DNA from: Undaria pinnatifida
Lineage: Eukaryota > Sar > Phaeophyceae > Laminariales > Alariaceae
Length of the DNA stretch: 64,000 bases
Direction of reading: 5' to 3'
Assembly: GCA_012845835.1 (NCBI GenBank)
Contig: JABAKD010000023.1
Location: 8,735,840-8,799,839, forward strand
Below the pieces are notes generated by a model, which was given only the letters and a program-made list of their open reading frames with translations, ran no database searches and was not told the DNA's origin. Shown here one piece after another: positions 12,131-23,402 of this stretch (its first letter is position 1; every line of letters starts with the position of its first letter). A program made the translations under genes and the position numbers.

Positions 12131-12917
12131 CTAGCGTCGTAACCGGGCAGGTCGGAGAGGAGGTCCTAATAGAGGAGGTTGCTCCTGATCGGCGAACCGT
12201 CCGCGGTCTCGGCGGCGAAACAGGGACAGGCTGCCAGGATCTTGTACAGGCCCGTCCAGTTGAGAACGACTTTGGCATTGAGTACCTTGGCGTAGGTTTC
12301 GCTTTCACACGCTAGGGGATGGTGGAGGCAGAATTGTGCACCCATGCCCAAACACCCGTAGCGAAGTTAGGTGTTGGACGCAGCGCGTCATAGAGGGCGG
12401 AGTTTCAGTGGTTAACACGAGAAACGGTGAGGGCGTGGTGTGCGCGGTCAATGTCGTTTGCTCGCTTTGGCCGCACGGTAGCCAAATCACAATAGCCCAG
12501 GTAGTCGCGGGCCAGACTCCGGTGTCCCACGACGCCAGTGCCGTCGAAAACCGTCAGGGGGAGCTGTGGGAGTCTGCCCGTGTGGGTCTCGTTGGGCGCC
12601 AGACCCGTAGCCGAGATGACGAAATTGCGATAAGGGCATTCGATGTGGGGCAGATGCAAGTCGCAATCGTCTTGTCGCTCGTTGACGACCAAAGCCAGTA
12701 TTTGGGCCCCAATGAGTGGTTTATTCGCTCAAAGTCCCCGTTACAGTTGGGATGATAGGAGCTTGTAGCAAGCTTGTGCACTCCCAACAGCTGATGTACA
12801 AATCGTGAAAGCTTGGAACAGAACTGTAGGCAGCTGTCCGAGAGTATTGTGGGCGGGCACCCCCTCAAGGGGATGTATTGATTCACCAAAATATTGGGTG
12901 CATCCTACGCGGTGAAC
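12131..12917 (-). pseudogene. pol: Family-1 gypsy integrase catalytic core, degenerate
   Basis: At 12889-12554 the frame reads PTILSDSCLQFCSKLSR then GVHKLATSSYHPNCNGDFERINHSL. This is the retroviral-type integrase DDE core: the second Asp in SD, then about 35 residues to the Glu in FER. The usual Gly after Ser-Asp-x is Cys here. A second frame at 12692-12405 continues with VVNERQDDCDLHLPHIE and ATGLAPNETHTGRLPQLPL. A frame change between them and stops nearby show decay. It lies between the zinc-binding domain (right) and the chromodomain (left), the normal pol order for the minus strand. Confidence 0.75.
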
Positions 12918-13530
12918 TCAGCGGCAGTGAAGGGGAGCATGCCGGCCCGACGACTTAAGCGGTCCGTGAGCAGCATGTTGTAGGTGTTGCCTCGTTGTTT
13001 GACCGGGATGGCTGAAGTAGTCAACACCGACGGCGAAACTTGGAGCTTCCGGTAGAGGTATTGAGATGGTTGGCCAGCGGACAGTCTGCCGTGGGGTTCT
13101 CGGCGCTTGATACTTCAATCAGTGGCGAAGCCACGACCGAGTGCACACATTCACGCCAATCCATTAATCAAACCCCTCCAGCATGCGCAACGTACGCGTG
13201 GTACCAAGGGGGCAAGAGGCCGTCGAATGGCAAGCTTGCACGATCCAAGACCGCATAAGCAGGGGGACGTAAATGCGAACCGCGTAGTCGTTTTACAAGG
13301 AAACAGCTCGCCCCACAGCGCTGGGCTTGCCAGGCCTTGCAGGCGGCTGTGTCGGGTTACGGACTAGTAGGACGATGTCGTCGTCGGTTGCATGTAGTCG
13401 ACCCTTGCCCGCCATCTCATGCATGTCTGAGACGGATGGACGCTTTTGAGAGGGGTAGAATGCCAAACGTTGGGCGGCAGGACCGATGACCTGCCGATAG
13501 AGATGTAACGCATCATGGCGTGGCACGTCG
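12918..13530 (-). pseudogene. pol: Family-1 gypsy integrase zinc-binding domain and first catalytic Asp region
   Basis: Minus-strand frames give YPSQKRPSVSDMHEM, then after a frame change QACHSTAS...LGTTRTLRMLE, CTRSWLRH and TPRQTVRWPTISIPLP...VGVDYF. These fit the integrase HHCC zinc finger and the segment with the first catalytic Asp (VDYF). Stops replace residues at two places, including the second Cys region. To the right, where RNase H and reverse transcriptase should follow, I find neither domain, so this copy is also internally deleted or rearranged at about 13.5 kb. Confidence 0.65.
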
Positions 13531-14264
13531 GTTCAGCGTGATTCTCTCGCCGCCTACCATCGGCATGCGAATAGCGGGCGACGGAATCAGCGAACTGCAA
13601 TTCAGCAGCGTCGCCGAGGGCGTCCGACCATGTGTGTGCAGTCGGCCACCAGGAGAAAACTTGAGGCGTAAAAGAGAAGTTTCGATAGGCTCTGCGTGGT
13701 AGCGGTCGGACGGTAGAGGCACCGTGCCGACCGGCAAGTCGGCAAGGGAAGGGGTCGGGGCGGCAGGCGGAGCCGGTCGCGGCCGTGGGACTCGCGGCGG
13801 GGTTGCACCTCGTCTGTAGATGATGGCCGAGGGGCCCCGCCGGGTCCGAATCCACAATCGTCAGCGGGGGTGCATTACCCGTTGCTGTCGCTGTTCGGCG
13901 GCGCATCGTCAATGACGGAGGCGCTGGAGTGTCAAGCAAGGAAGAGACGGACACAGTCGAACCGATGGTCACGGCAGTATCCGTGTCCTGTGTAGAACTC
14001 CTTGATTGAGGAGTGGGTTGCGCGATGGGCTTCGCTGCAGCCGGGCGTTTGCGGAGCCCGTGCCGCTCTCGTTGGGTATGGCAGAAACCGAAGTGAAAAC
14101 GGTATCAGCGGAAGGCAAAGTTGACCCGCGGCCGGTACAGCATTCGGTAGTGGCGACGGAGGCGGAAAAACGAGCGGCGAATCGCCCAGGGGCAGCAGAA
14201 AGGCCGTCAATTCTAATACGTGGCTCGTGTGTGCGAGAATCGTGAAATGTGCTAGAGGAGAGCG
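13531..14264. other. Unassigned GC-rich sequence next to family-1 element
   Basis: Open frames on the minus strand (13364-13972, 13932-14345, 13969-14418) are Pro/Ala/Arg-rich and overlap one another. None shows RT, protease or gag motifs. It may be an eroded 5' part of the element or unrelated sequence. Confidence 0.3.
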
Positions 14265-14428
14265 GGAGCCCACCGAAGGCAGCATGTTCTGTGCGGGGCA
14301 CGAGCCAACCCAAGACAGTGCTTTCGGCGAGGGGCACAACTCCACCCAAAGGCAGTGCGTTCGGTGCGGGGCGCGAGTCTACCCAAAGCAGTGGTTTCGG
14401 TGCGGGGCACGAGTCCACCCAAACCGAC
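14265..14428. repeat. Minisatellite, about 32-bp unit
   Basis: About five imperfect units resembling GGTGCGGGGCACGAGTCCAC then CCAAAGCAGTG. Units begin near 14297, 14330, 14363 and 14397. The unit length is not a multiple of three throughout, and the frames on both strands differ in content, so it is unlikely to be coding. Confidence 0.75.
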
Positions 14429-15654
14429 CCCAGCGATCATCGAGGAGAGAGCGCGCAGCCCGCTGGCCCGTAAGAATCAGATACTGTTATCTCCAACGGA
14501 GTTGGGGTTTGTCAACCCCCCGGTTGAAGATTGTGAAACAACTGTGGTCGTACTCCGTAGCAGGCCCTGGCAAGCGGGCCAGGAAAATCGGCGACGCCGT
14601 TGGCGTAGCCTTTGCCTTACTTAAGTTTGCAATCGAACGCGGTGACAAACTCAAGCTAATGCTGGACTAGTGCATTGAGGGTCTCCACTTTGACAGTGCT
14701 CTACTGTGTCTTGCGACCGGAAGATATGCGGAACTATGTTCCTCACGGTAGAGGCGTGTAGGAGCCCAAAACAATGCTGCCGGTGCCCAAATCGAGAGGA
14801 GTTTAGGGGCTCTCCGAGTCAAGCGTTGCTCAACTGATGTACGCGATTTTCATAGTGAACGAAACGTCGTCCCGCGTCACAGTACCCCCGACCAAACAGG
14901 GGCCGTGATCCAACAACGCAAGGTCAGGACCTACGCCGGAAGCTATCCACAAGCCTTCACGGCTTATGGTTGGCCAACGTGCCCGAGAAATAGGTCAGAA
15001 ACGCCGACGAGGAAGGGTTGCGAGCGCTGGATGCTGTCAACGGCCCGGCTGCGGCGAGGACGAAATTTCTTGGTTCTTGCATTCGCAGTGCAGGTGGGGA
15101 ACCGACAAGGGGAGATCAGGTGCGCCGACCCGGTCTCGTTGTTGCGAATAGCTTCGCTAACGGAGGAAGTCACTGTCCGAAGAAAGTTTGTCCTCCCCTT
15201 TGGCATGGGTTAAGCTGCCCCTGGGACCATCCACCCGGAGGCCATTGCCCCACACTGGGTCCAGAAGACTGGAATCAGCCAGAAGCATGTTGTCAGAGCT
15301 TGAAAGGTTATTTTTTTATGGCTGGACTCTGCGTGATTTAGGCGTAGGTGCCATACAACAAGGTGTTTTGCTTCTCCCTGTCCGCAGCAATGGAGTCAAA
15401 GTTGCGCACGCCTCGACCAATGGGGTTGCATGTGCGTGGACTAGGCGGCGACATGATGAGCTTCACTGCTCGATGGTCTTGGAAACGCCTGGTCTTTTCG
15501 GCCATCATGTACTACTCCGAGCAAGAATATGGGACGTCACCCACGACAAACGACGAAGGCGACCATGGTGAAACATAAGATGGGGCTGCCAGAACAACAC
15601 CACTTTGTCTGTGGAGTACTCGAGAGATGGACCAAAAGCCGTGTTAGAATGTGG
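14429..15654. other. No gene identified
   Basis: Several 60-130-codon frames on both strands (for example plus 15188-15571 and 14905-15213) lack recognisable motifs, conserved partners in the window or splice-consistent extensions. Nothing supported. Confidence 0.3.
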
Positions 15655-16240
15655 GCCTGCAATGTCGCCGTCCGGGAACACCAGGACTCGAGAGCACGAC
15701 GCGAATCCGAACCCGCAGCTTCCCGCCTCGCGTCTTTCTCGCTCGTTTGGCGGAAAAACGCGAGAATCCGCTCTACCTGCGCCCAAAAATGTCAAAACCC
15801 GACCGTACCAACCCGTCGGTAGCCTCGTTGGACATTTATGTCTGCAACGTCCCCTTCTGGGAACACCAGTCCTTGGCGTTTCGGGCCCGTAATGTCTCCT
15901 TGCGAGAGCACCAGGCCTCGGAAGCAATATACAAGTCCGAAACCGCGGTTTCTCGCCTCGGGTTCTCCTCACTCGCTTGAGAAAGATCGGAAAAAGCCGC
16001 CATCACTGTACCCGAAAAGAGTCCGACACCGACGGTTCCAACCCCTCGGTAGCCTCGCTGGGCCTTTGGGTCTGCGGTGTCTCCCGCTGGGAACACCATT
16101 CCTCCGCGCGTTGGGCCTGTAGTGTTTTCCTCATGAACACTAGGCCTCGGGAGCACGACGCGAGTCCGAACTCATGGTTGCTCGCGTCGTGACCTCTTCG
16201 CTCCTTGGCGCATAATCGCAAGAGATCTGCTCTAACTGCG
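15655..16240 (+). repeat. Tandem repeat, about 229-bp unit, 2.5 copies
   Basis: The anchor GGGAACACCAGG(A/C)CTCG...GCACGACGCGAGTCCGAA recurs at about 15675, 15903 and 16133, so the unit is 228-230 bp. Other shared blocks include CGCCTCGG(G)TCTTCCTC-like sequence, GAAAAACG, GTAGCCTCG(T/C)TGG and GGGAACACCA. Units differ by about one base in five, so the array is old. 229 is not divisible by three. Confidence 0.75.
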
Positions 16241-18400
16241 CCCGATGGGGCAGGGGCTCTGAGCTGTTTCTGCTTGACGAGAGGCGCAATTCTTCTATAA
16301 ATCTACGAGAATAGCGTCCAGCTGATCAGGCTGGAGACCGTGGCGTCACCACTGGCCCGTCGTGCAGTGTCGGATTCTCTTCCTGTGCCACTGGGGAAGC
16401 CGTAACCTGACGCCCGTAGGTTAGCGTGACAAAAGTCAAATCATGGCCCGTAGACCTTGCGAGCGTCCTCTGGAGCAGGGCTCGGCAGGTGCCAATATTG
16501 TTTATCCGCGACGAGGCTCTTTTCCGCTAGAAATCGTGGACAACGGAGACGAGGTACCTATTTATGTCGACTTCTCATTGATGGAAAAAAGACAGAGCGC
16601 CCGCTGCTATCGCGAGCAAAACACGGGATCGAGCCTTGAAAAAGATGTCGGTGTTTGAGGGTCGGCTGTCCCACACCACAAACCGTCCGCCACCGCCTGG
16701 TCAGGGATGGGGGAAGATGAACACGTTCGCCTAAAAAGGCGACGCGCCGTCACCGCAGCTTTATTGCTGCGCGACCCGTGCGGAGGGGAGAGCGCGCAAT
16801 ATGCAGGCCCCCGTGCCATGGTTGATGAAGGCAGCGTTTGGAGCGCATACCTCTGTTGCCGAGTTTATGACGCGGCTGAGGGGAGCCGCGAAGGAAGCGC
16901 GGTTCCTGTAGCCGAACTTAGATCATGACCGAAAGGAACGTCGCTGGACGCGTGCGTTATCGACGTCGAAAACAAATACCTGGCTGGGGGGAACCACGCT
17001 GTAAGCGCTAGTTCCCGCCGCCGGTACTACGCAGTGAGAATCATCCCCAGACGGCGTACGAGCTCGTGGGCTCTTGACAGAGGCAACCTGTGCTGCGTTA
17101 TTCGACAGGCTAGCGATCAGAACACGAGCATCTTCTGTAAGCAAAAGAGGGGTCACCGACAGTGTTATCGACGGTGCCGTACCGCCGTCGAGCTGTCGAT
17201 TGCCGGTACGGAATGCGCCAGGCTTGCGCGCGCGAATATTTCCTCCCGGGTTATGAGCGGCTCCAAAGCGCATTCAAGGAGCAAGAGCGAGGCAGAAGAG
17301 GCGGGCGAGCGCGGGATACCACCATGGTGATCCGACGTGTGTGTGGTATTGTTGTGACAGTTTACCTGGCCCTGATCCTGGTATTACCCTCGAGATTGAC
17401 CTGAAAGATGGCGACAACTTTTCTTGTGGTTGTTCGGTCGAGAAGATTTGTCGTCGCGGATGTAGCAGGCTATGCATGTTTTCCAACGTCGGTGTGCGTC
17501 ACCGTCGCCAAGCTTTGTCATGTTCAGGGTTGAAGCAGCAACTCGCAGTAATGAAAGGATGCTTACAATGCTTGAAGGAATGGTTATCTTCGTTTCAGTT
17601 GAGGCAAAGCCCCCGGTTTTCTCGGAGGGCATCAGCTCGAGATGAACGGAGGCCGCTCCAAAGAGGAGGGTCGTCTGTCTTAAACTAGGCATTAGCAGCG
17701 AAAACGTGTGCATAATGATACTCTTCTAGTGGCCAGCAGTTCGATGTGTGGTCGATCCAAGGGTCAGATGAATTATCGATGAGCATGACAGTTGGGTTAC
17801 AGCTCGATCCCGTCTGCCACGAAAGCGACTAGGACAGCACTCGGCCCTGGTGAGGCCCATGATCGGTGTGCCAGAGCCCCGCCGGGGCTTATGACCACGA
17901 TCCCGTCAAAGAAACAGGCAGAGAAAAAATATTTTGCCGTTGAGGACAGGTGTCATATCATGCGCTTAGTCACTAACAGCCCGCCATAGTATCCAACGAG
18001 GCGTACGGCCGCGGGTCCGTTGCCTTCGAACCAGCGTGCAACGCAATAATGAGAACCGGCAATTGTTCATTCGCCGACACACGAACCACCTCCAACACCA
18101 CGTTCGTCCCCGGAGACAGAAAACGCTCACTCCCCGTAGCGATCAACACAAGTACGCTAAACGCCCGACTTAAACCAGAAAAAGGCGTCCGTTGCACATT
18201 CCAATAGTATGAAACTTAGTGTAGCCCTCTTCCGTGTCAACTCTTTCGAAGTGCGTCATCAGCAGACGCAGCACGAGGGTCAAAGCCTCAGGCCCAGATG
18301 CTCCTCCTGCCATAGCTCTTGGAACCTCTTGCCTACTACCACGACCACCTCGCTGTGGTCCGTGCTCGAGGACAAAACGAGGGGGAGGAGGTTGACGAGC
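16241..18400. other. No gene identified
   Basis: Short frames only (for example minus 17973-18197, 17384-17713 and 16923-17273). I could not match any of them to a domain, and none extends through plausible splice sites. Confidence 0.3.
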
Positions 18401-19068
18401 CGTCTCACGCTGAACGTTCTCTCGCGCCGTTCCTCTGCCCTCCTTTGCCTCCGTTACAGCTGCGGCCTCTGCCCCGTTTGTTGGACCAAAGTTTCCCCCT
18501 GGCGGCGCCCTGAGTCACAGCAGCATCCGATGCACCTACCCCGCCTCCACCACCGCTGTCACCCTCGCGGCGGGGGGGGTCGCCACCCTCAATATTTTTG
18601 CCACCACCTCCTCGGTTGCCGTCCCCGTGGTCGAGACTGTCGCTTCGTCGCAGTTTCCCCCGGTTGCGTTCCTTTAACTCTTCCTCCGAGTTTCGGCCAG
18701 AAGACAGGGTCGGGGGCCTCGTCATGGGCCATCAGGAGGGTCTTGACGAGGGCAAGGGTCTGGACGTCTCGCGTCTGTCTTGCAAAGGAGCTGCAGTCCA
18801 TGTGAACCAAGGCTGCCTCCACTGAAAGGGTGTGCGCTTGCCGCGACGCCCGCCTCTCTGACGTGAAGAGGGCGGAGAACGCTTTCACGCCGCGGTCGCC
18901 AACGCTCGGGAGAACTCTATCCTCGGTGCAGACTCCATGCGCACGACGATGTCCTTGAAAACGGCGTCGACCCCGGGTCGTGGTCAATGGGATGCAGCAC
19001 CCTGCGGCGCCTCGCAGGCGAGAGGGGCGCGGTAGCTCCCGCCCCAGCCGACGCAGCTGGTTGGACAA
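18400..19068 (-). pseudogene. Possible gag-like frame-shifted remnant
   Basis: Minus strand. One frame gives FSALFTSERRASRQAHTLSV, ALVHMDCSSFARQTRDVQTL and ALVKTLLMAHDEAPDP, a soluble helical stretch. A frame change follows, into a Gly/Arg-rich tail (EELKERNRGKLRRSD, then GGGGG, then KRGRGRSCNGGKGGQRNGAR). A helical core followed by a basic Gly/Arg-rich tail is the general make-up of retrotransposon gag proteins, and the strand matches the family-1 element. No zinc knuckle is visible. This is an inference from composition and could be wrong. Confidence 0.25.
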
Positions 19069-20005
19069 AGGCTTATTGCGCTGTGTTTAATACCAGAGAC
19101 ACCTCCCGCGCAGCGGTCTTCACCTGCTCAATATCGTCGTCTAACCGACGTCGGCGTGCTTCACGCCGGAAAATAGTGTGGTCGCCGTCGTCGAGCGTGC
19201 GCTAGGCCGGCACCGCCGAATAAGCCAAGTGCAAGGGGCCGCCATGGGCGCCCCGGTCCCGGGAGCTCCAGGGTTGGCGCTACGCCGAGCGCGGAGAGCC
19301 TAGGTGGCGGCAGTGGTGTCCTGTCGAGCGCCGGGTGGGCAGCTGAGAACTCTCCCCCGGGGCTGGCGAAAGCTGGCGTCGAGACGCCCCCGAGTCCGAA
19401 GGAGGCTGGTCCGTCTCCTTCTCTGCCCGACCCGGCGAGTCGACCCTCTAGGTTGGTGGGTCCGGGTGGTGTTTTGGTGGCCCGTCTTTTGTCTCCTCAC
19501 CGGAACCCGCCTCCGGTGGTTCTACCTGCTTCGAGTCGCGGGATCTCGAGCGAGCTCTCTGTGTCTCGCGGGCATCAAGGTTAGGGCGCGTGGAAGACCC
19601 CAGCCTGCCCCGAGTAGCCCGCTTCCTCACTGGTAGACATGTTGTTGCTTGTTGCCTGTTTGTAGGGCAGCGGCAGGAGGGGGTGTGGTGGAAGTTGGCC
19701 GGATGGGAGCGACGCGTCAAGAAGCTAGGGGGGCAGATATGTCGTTGTGGTGTCCCTGCTGCAAGTAGCGGTAATCTGTGTGCCAGCAAGCAGAATATAT
19801 GGGCCTCGACTCCGTCCGTCATCAGTGATGGTAGCAGCCACGCCAACTAGCAACATAAAAGGAGGACAGCGATAAGAAGGGTACCGTCCAATGAAACCGT
19901 AACATAAAAGCAACGCCCAGTCTGACCGTAGGGTATGCGAGTAACGCCCGCACGAACCGCAGTAAAAGAGGCCAAAAATAGGCAGCACTGACCCCAATCG
20001 CATTG
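19069..20005. other. No gene identified
   Basis: GC-rich up to about 19.85 kb, then composition changes. Minus-strand frames are Arg/Pro/Ser-rich without motifs. Nothing supported. Confidence 0.3.
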
Positions 20006-20425
20006 CAGGCGGTGCAACACAGTAAATTGTACGTCTACACCCATCGCACTAAAACACGCAGCATTTCACGCAGGTGCAGTGTAGAAGGTAGCACAGTAAA
20101 GGGTCGCCCAACACGCCGAAGCTCATCGCACCAGATCAGGCAGCATTTAACCCTGCTGCAGTGTAGAAGGTAGCACAGTAAAGGGTCGCCCAAGTCGCCG
20201 ACGCTCATCGCAACAAAATATTCAGCATTTAACCTGGGTGCCGTGTAGGGGGGTAGCACAGTAAAGGGTCGCCCAACACGCCGACGCTCACCGCACCAAA
20301 ACAGGCAGCATTTAACCTAGGTGCCGTGTAGAGAGGTAGCACAATAAAGGGCCGCCCAACACGCCGACGCTTATCGCACCAAAACAGGCAGCATTTAACC
20401 TAGGTGCAGTGTACGGGGGTGGCGC
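20006..20425. repeat. Minisatellite, 82-83-bp unit, about five copies
   Basis: The anchor AGCACAGTAAAGGGTCGCCC occurs at about 20090, 20172, 20255 and 20338 (spacing 82, 83, 83). Each unit also has ACGCCGACGCTCATCGCACC, AGGCAGCATTTAACC and GGTGCAGTGTAG. Frames along the minus strand read LCYLxxxxHLRxxLNAACF in rotating phase, as expected for a unit not divisible by three. Confidence 0.9.
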
Positions 20426-20640
20426 AGCAAGGGTCGCACAGCAGTAGTGTAGCGGGGGATAGCACGGTAGAGGATCACGCAGCCAACCGTATATGAAGAA
20501 CGGGTTGCACCTGCCCCAACAGTAGTGTAAGGGGAGGGTAGCACAGCAGGGGATCGCGCCGCCAACCTTATATAAAACGGACAGCATCTGCCCCAACAGT
20601 AGTGTAAGGGGGGAAGCACAGTAGAGGGTTGTACATGTGC
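20426..20640. repeat. Minisatellite, about 78-bp unit, three copies
   Basis: CAGTAGTGTA followed by a G run, then GTAGCACAGCAGGGGATCGC-type sequence, recurs at about 20443, 20521 and 20598. The shared GTAGCACAGTA-like core links it to the 83-bp array immediately to the left, of which it may be a diverged variant. Confidence 0.75.
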
Positions 20641-21075
20641 CAACCACAGGATAAGGTCAGTAAAATGCCCGATCAAAGTAGTTTCCCCACCGACCCCACT
20701 ACAGAGGGACGGTCGCGCCTACATTAGTGATGCTCGATGCATCACCGTTGCCGTGCCCATAGGTAGCGACAGTACCAACCGCACAAAGATGCGCAGTGAA
20801 ACCCTCGAACAAGGTAGTTTCCCCATCGACCGCACAATAGAGGGAGGGTGGCGCCTACAGTAGTGCTGCTCGCTGAATTATCGATGCTGTGTCTATAGGT
20901 ACCGACAATATCAACCGCACGAAGATGGGCAGTATAACTCCTGAACAAGGTAGTTTCCCCTCCGAGTGCACTATAGAGGGACGGTCGAGCCTACAGTAGT
21001 GCTGGTTGCTGCAAGATTGCTCCGGTGTCCACCTGTGACGCCAACACCAACCGCCTAAAAAAGGGTAGTATAACA
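20641..21075. repeat. Minisatellite, 136-bp unit, about three copies
   Basis: The anchor GTAGTTTCCCC(A/T)(C/T)CGA followed by AGAGGGA(C/G)GGT and GCCTACA(G/T)TAGTG recurs at 20678, 20814 and 20950, exactly 136 bp apart. Each unit also contains ACCAACCGC and GATG(G/C)GCAGT. Confidence 0.9.
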
Positions 21076-21480
21076 CCAAAAACCGCTGTAGAAAAAGTGT
21101 GTACGACCGCAGCCGGACAGAAAGGCTGTTTGCCCCCGAGCACCGCATGAAACGGGCTGATACCCACTTGCGCTATTAAGAGCTGTAAAGCGTAGTATCT
21201 CCGTGATTTGTAGCAAACGCTCTGTAACGGGCGGTAGCTGTCCGAACATGTGCAGATGAAAAGAATGCCAGCATAGACCTTAGCAGCATCGTGAAGGGCA
21301 GCATATGTACTAACAGCAGCAGAAAGTCAGCTTTTGTGCCAAGAGTATAATGCTCAGCGTCTCCGCCAACTGTAAATCGCATTGCAACGGACAGTATTCG
21401 TCGTGACAGCTGCAAAAAAAAAGTAGCATCGATCCTAGCAGCTTTGGGGAAGAGCAGCACATGTGCCGGCAGCGGTAGGA
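21076..21480. repeat. Degenerate tandem repeat, about 160-bp unit
   Basis: Two weakly similar units share AGCAT(C/A)GA(T/C)C(C/T)TAGCAGC, a G-rich stretch with GCAGCA(T/C)ATGT, then a CAGCAG run (near 21265 and 21425). It looks like the eroded edge of the minisatellite cluster. Confidence 0.45.
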
Positions 21481-22214
21481 AGAGGGCCTAGCCCCTGGAG
21501 AGCTGGAAAAAAATCCGTACCTACACCGACCTCACTGTAAAAGGGCTGTATCGTCGACAGCAGTGCAGAGTGCCGCACTATCGAAGCTGTGCCCATACGG
21601 TTTGTGGTATTAGCCCCCGCGTACCCATAAATGGTGGAACATAGGGCATCGCACACGCCGTCATCCTGGCCCCAAAAAGCCAGCACAGAGTTATCAGCGT
21701 TCACTAAATTCAGGTTCTAGTCACGGAAGGGCCAAGACTAAATAAACTCTCGAACCGAACTTGCAAGGAGCACTCGCACATCAGCGGAGGGTGTCGGAGC
21801 TGCAGTGCTGTAACTGTGGAAGCTGGGGCAGTGAAGGTTCGAGCTATGTGGTGAACGGGCAGGAGCAAAGTAGGCAGCTCGGCCGCCGTACAGTGCCTTC
21901 TACAGCTGAGAATTCGGCGGTATAGGGCATGTATTGACAGCGAGCCTATTGTGTTATACTGCTGTAGTTGGTAGCGCTGCGGACATGATAGTGGTTGAAG
22001 CTACGTAGCTAAGTGGGACGCTGTTAATCACGAATAATCGGGGTGGGGTCCGAGTTGCGTCAAACTTGTGGCTGTTCTATTTTTTGGCAGAAAGGGACCA
22101 CAGTTTGTCCGACGTGTAAGCCCGATCGGCGTATGTATGTACTGAAACCCATACGATAACGCGTGTACCGGAAAAAATCATTAAACGAGGAAGCCACAAC
22201 AATCAGCGAGCACC
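21481..22214. other. No gene identified
   Basis: Short frames only; no element ends or RNA signals seen. Confidence 0.3.
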
Positions 22215-22216
22215 TA

Positions 22217-22905
22217 GGGCCTTACCCAATAAGCTAGCATATCTTTTAGCTTATATTGGCTTTTTGAGCTTATGGAAAAGCTTATGTCCGACCGAGCATA
22301 GCCAACATGCCAAATAGCTTATGTGAGAGCATAACAAGGGAAATCGAGCATAAAAGGTGGTTATGCCCGCCCCCATTCAGGTGTAAATGTGCGTCCGGTT
22401 GTCTGGCACCACGGTGGAGACGCCAAATGGGTGGCCGCACGGTATTAATGCAATTTACGAGGCTTAATTACACCCATTGTCGGCTCTGTTTATCGCGATA
22501 TCGGACGGTTCTATATAAGAACACTTAAACAGGCACACACACGAGCGCCAGCGCCCACGCGAACACAAAAAAAGCGGAGAGCGCAAGGGACGCAGCCGAT
22601 CTTCCGATCTTCTTGCGATTTTGCAGCGATGGCAACCGCTCTTCTCAAGTGCAACAGGGGGCGGGGAAAGTAGCATTGCATCGTGCGGGGTGCGGGGTTA
22701 CTGGGTAGTCCGCTATGTTTGGCTAGCTCGCTAGCTCTTTTGTTGCTGTCGAGTTTCGAGTAGAGAGTTAGGCAAGTTTTCCAGTTAACATATGGTGGGC
22801 AGTTCATGGGCGGTGGTATGGAAAAGGCAGCAAGGCACTGTGCGACTGTGCGCACTGTGCTGTATACGGACACAACACGCAATAACACACAACAACAACA
22901 ACAAC

Positions 22906-22958
<53 letters not shown>

Positions 22959-23400
22959 CAGCAGTAGTAGCAGTAGTAGTAGTAGTAGTAGCAGTAGTAG
23001 CAGTAGTAGTAGTAGTATCATATTCGTAAATATTTACACTTTCGAAGTAAATGGTCTATAGGAGTAGTCTATATATAATACGAATCGTATATATTTTTCT
23101 TTTTCAGCACTGACACACCTGCACCTGTCATGTGGCTTGTAGCAAAAAATCAAATAGCCGAAGAACCCACGTTTCACGAACTTATCGACGACAAGCAAGG
23201 ATGCCCAACGAGTGTTACACGAGCCAACACGCTTTTATCGAACAAAAATCAAGCTAGAGATGGAACAAAGAGCGAGCATAAGTCGAGCTTATCCGTGTAA
23301 AACTGGTATAAATCGCGAGCTTATTTCCAGTTTTAAAGCCTATGCTCGCTAAAAAAAAAAGCTTTTATTCAGAAAAGAAAAAGCTTATTGGGTAAGGCCC
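22217..23400. mobile_element. Terminal-inverted-repeat element flanked by TA, 1184 bp
   Basis: GGGCCTTACCCAATAAGCT at 22217-22235 is the exact reverse complement of 23382-23400, and TA flanks both ends (22215-22216 and 23401-23402). Subterminal regions carry many AGCTTAT/GAGCATA motifs in both orientations, at least five on the left and four on the right. This pattern is typical of transposase-binding clusters. A (TAG)n tract lies inside. No transposase frame is seen, so it is non-autonomous. A TA duplication would suggest a Tc1/mariner-type element. Counting TA as part of the ends (TAGGG) would suggest hAT, but then no 8-bp duplication exists. Confidence 0.8.
22893..23016. repeat. (CAA)n then (TAG)n trinucleotide microsatellite
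   Basis: About five CAA units followed by roughly 38 TAG units with occasional CAG. Open frames through it are poly-Ser or poly-Leu artefacts. It is located inside the TIR element. Confidence 0.95.
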
Positions 23401-23402
23401 TA

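Noticed and set aside
13364-13972. 202-codon minus-strand frame
   Set aside because: The integrase-related residues lie in another frame over part of this interval, and the remainder is Pro/Arg-rich with no domain.
18209-18805. 198-codon plus-strand frame
   Set aside because: Low-complexity Ser/Pro/Arg/Cys content. The opposite strand gives a more protein-like gag-type reading.
20006-20425. CRISPR-like regular array
   Set aside because: The whole 83-bp unit repeats, with no unique spacers, in a eukaryotic context.
22785-23061. Poly-Leu and poly-Ser frames
   Set aside because: Products of the (TAG)n tract inside the TIR element.
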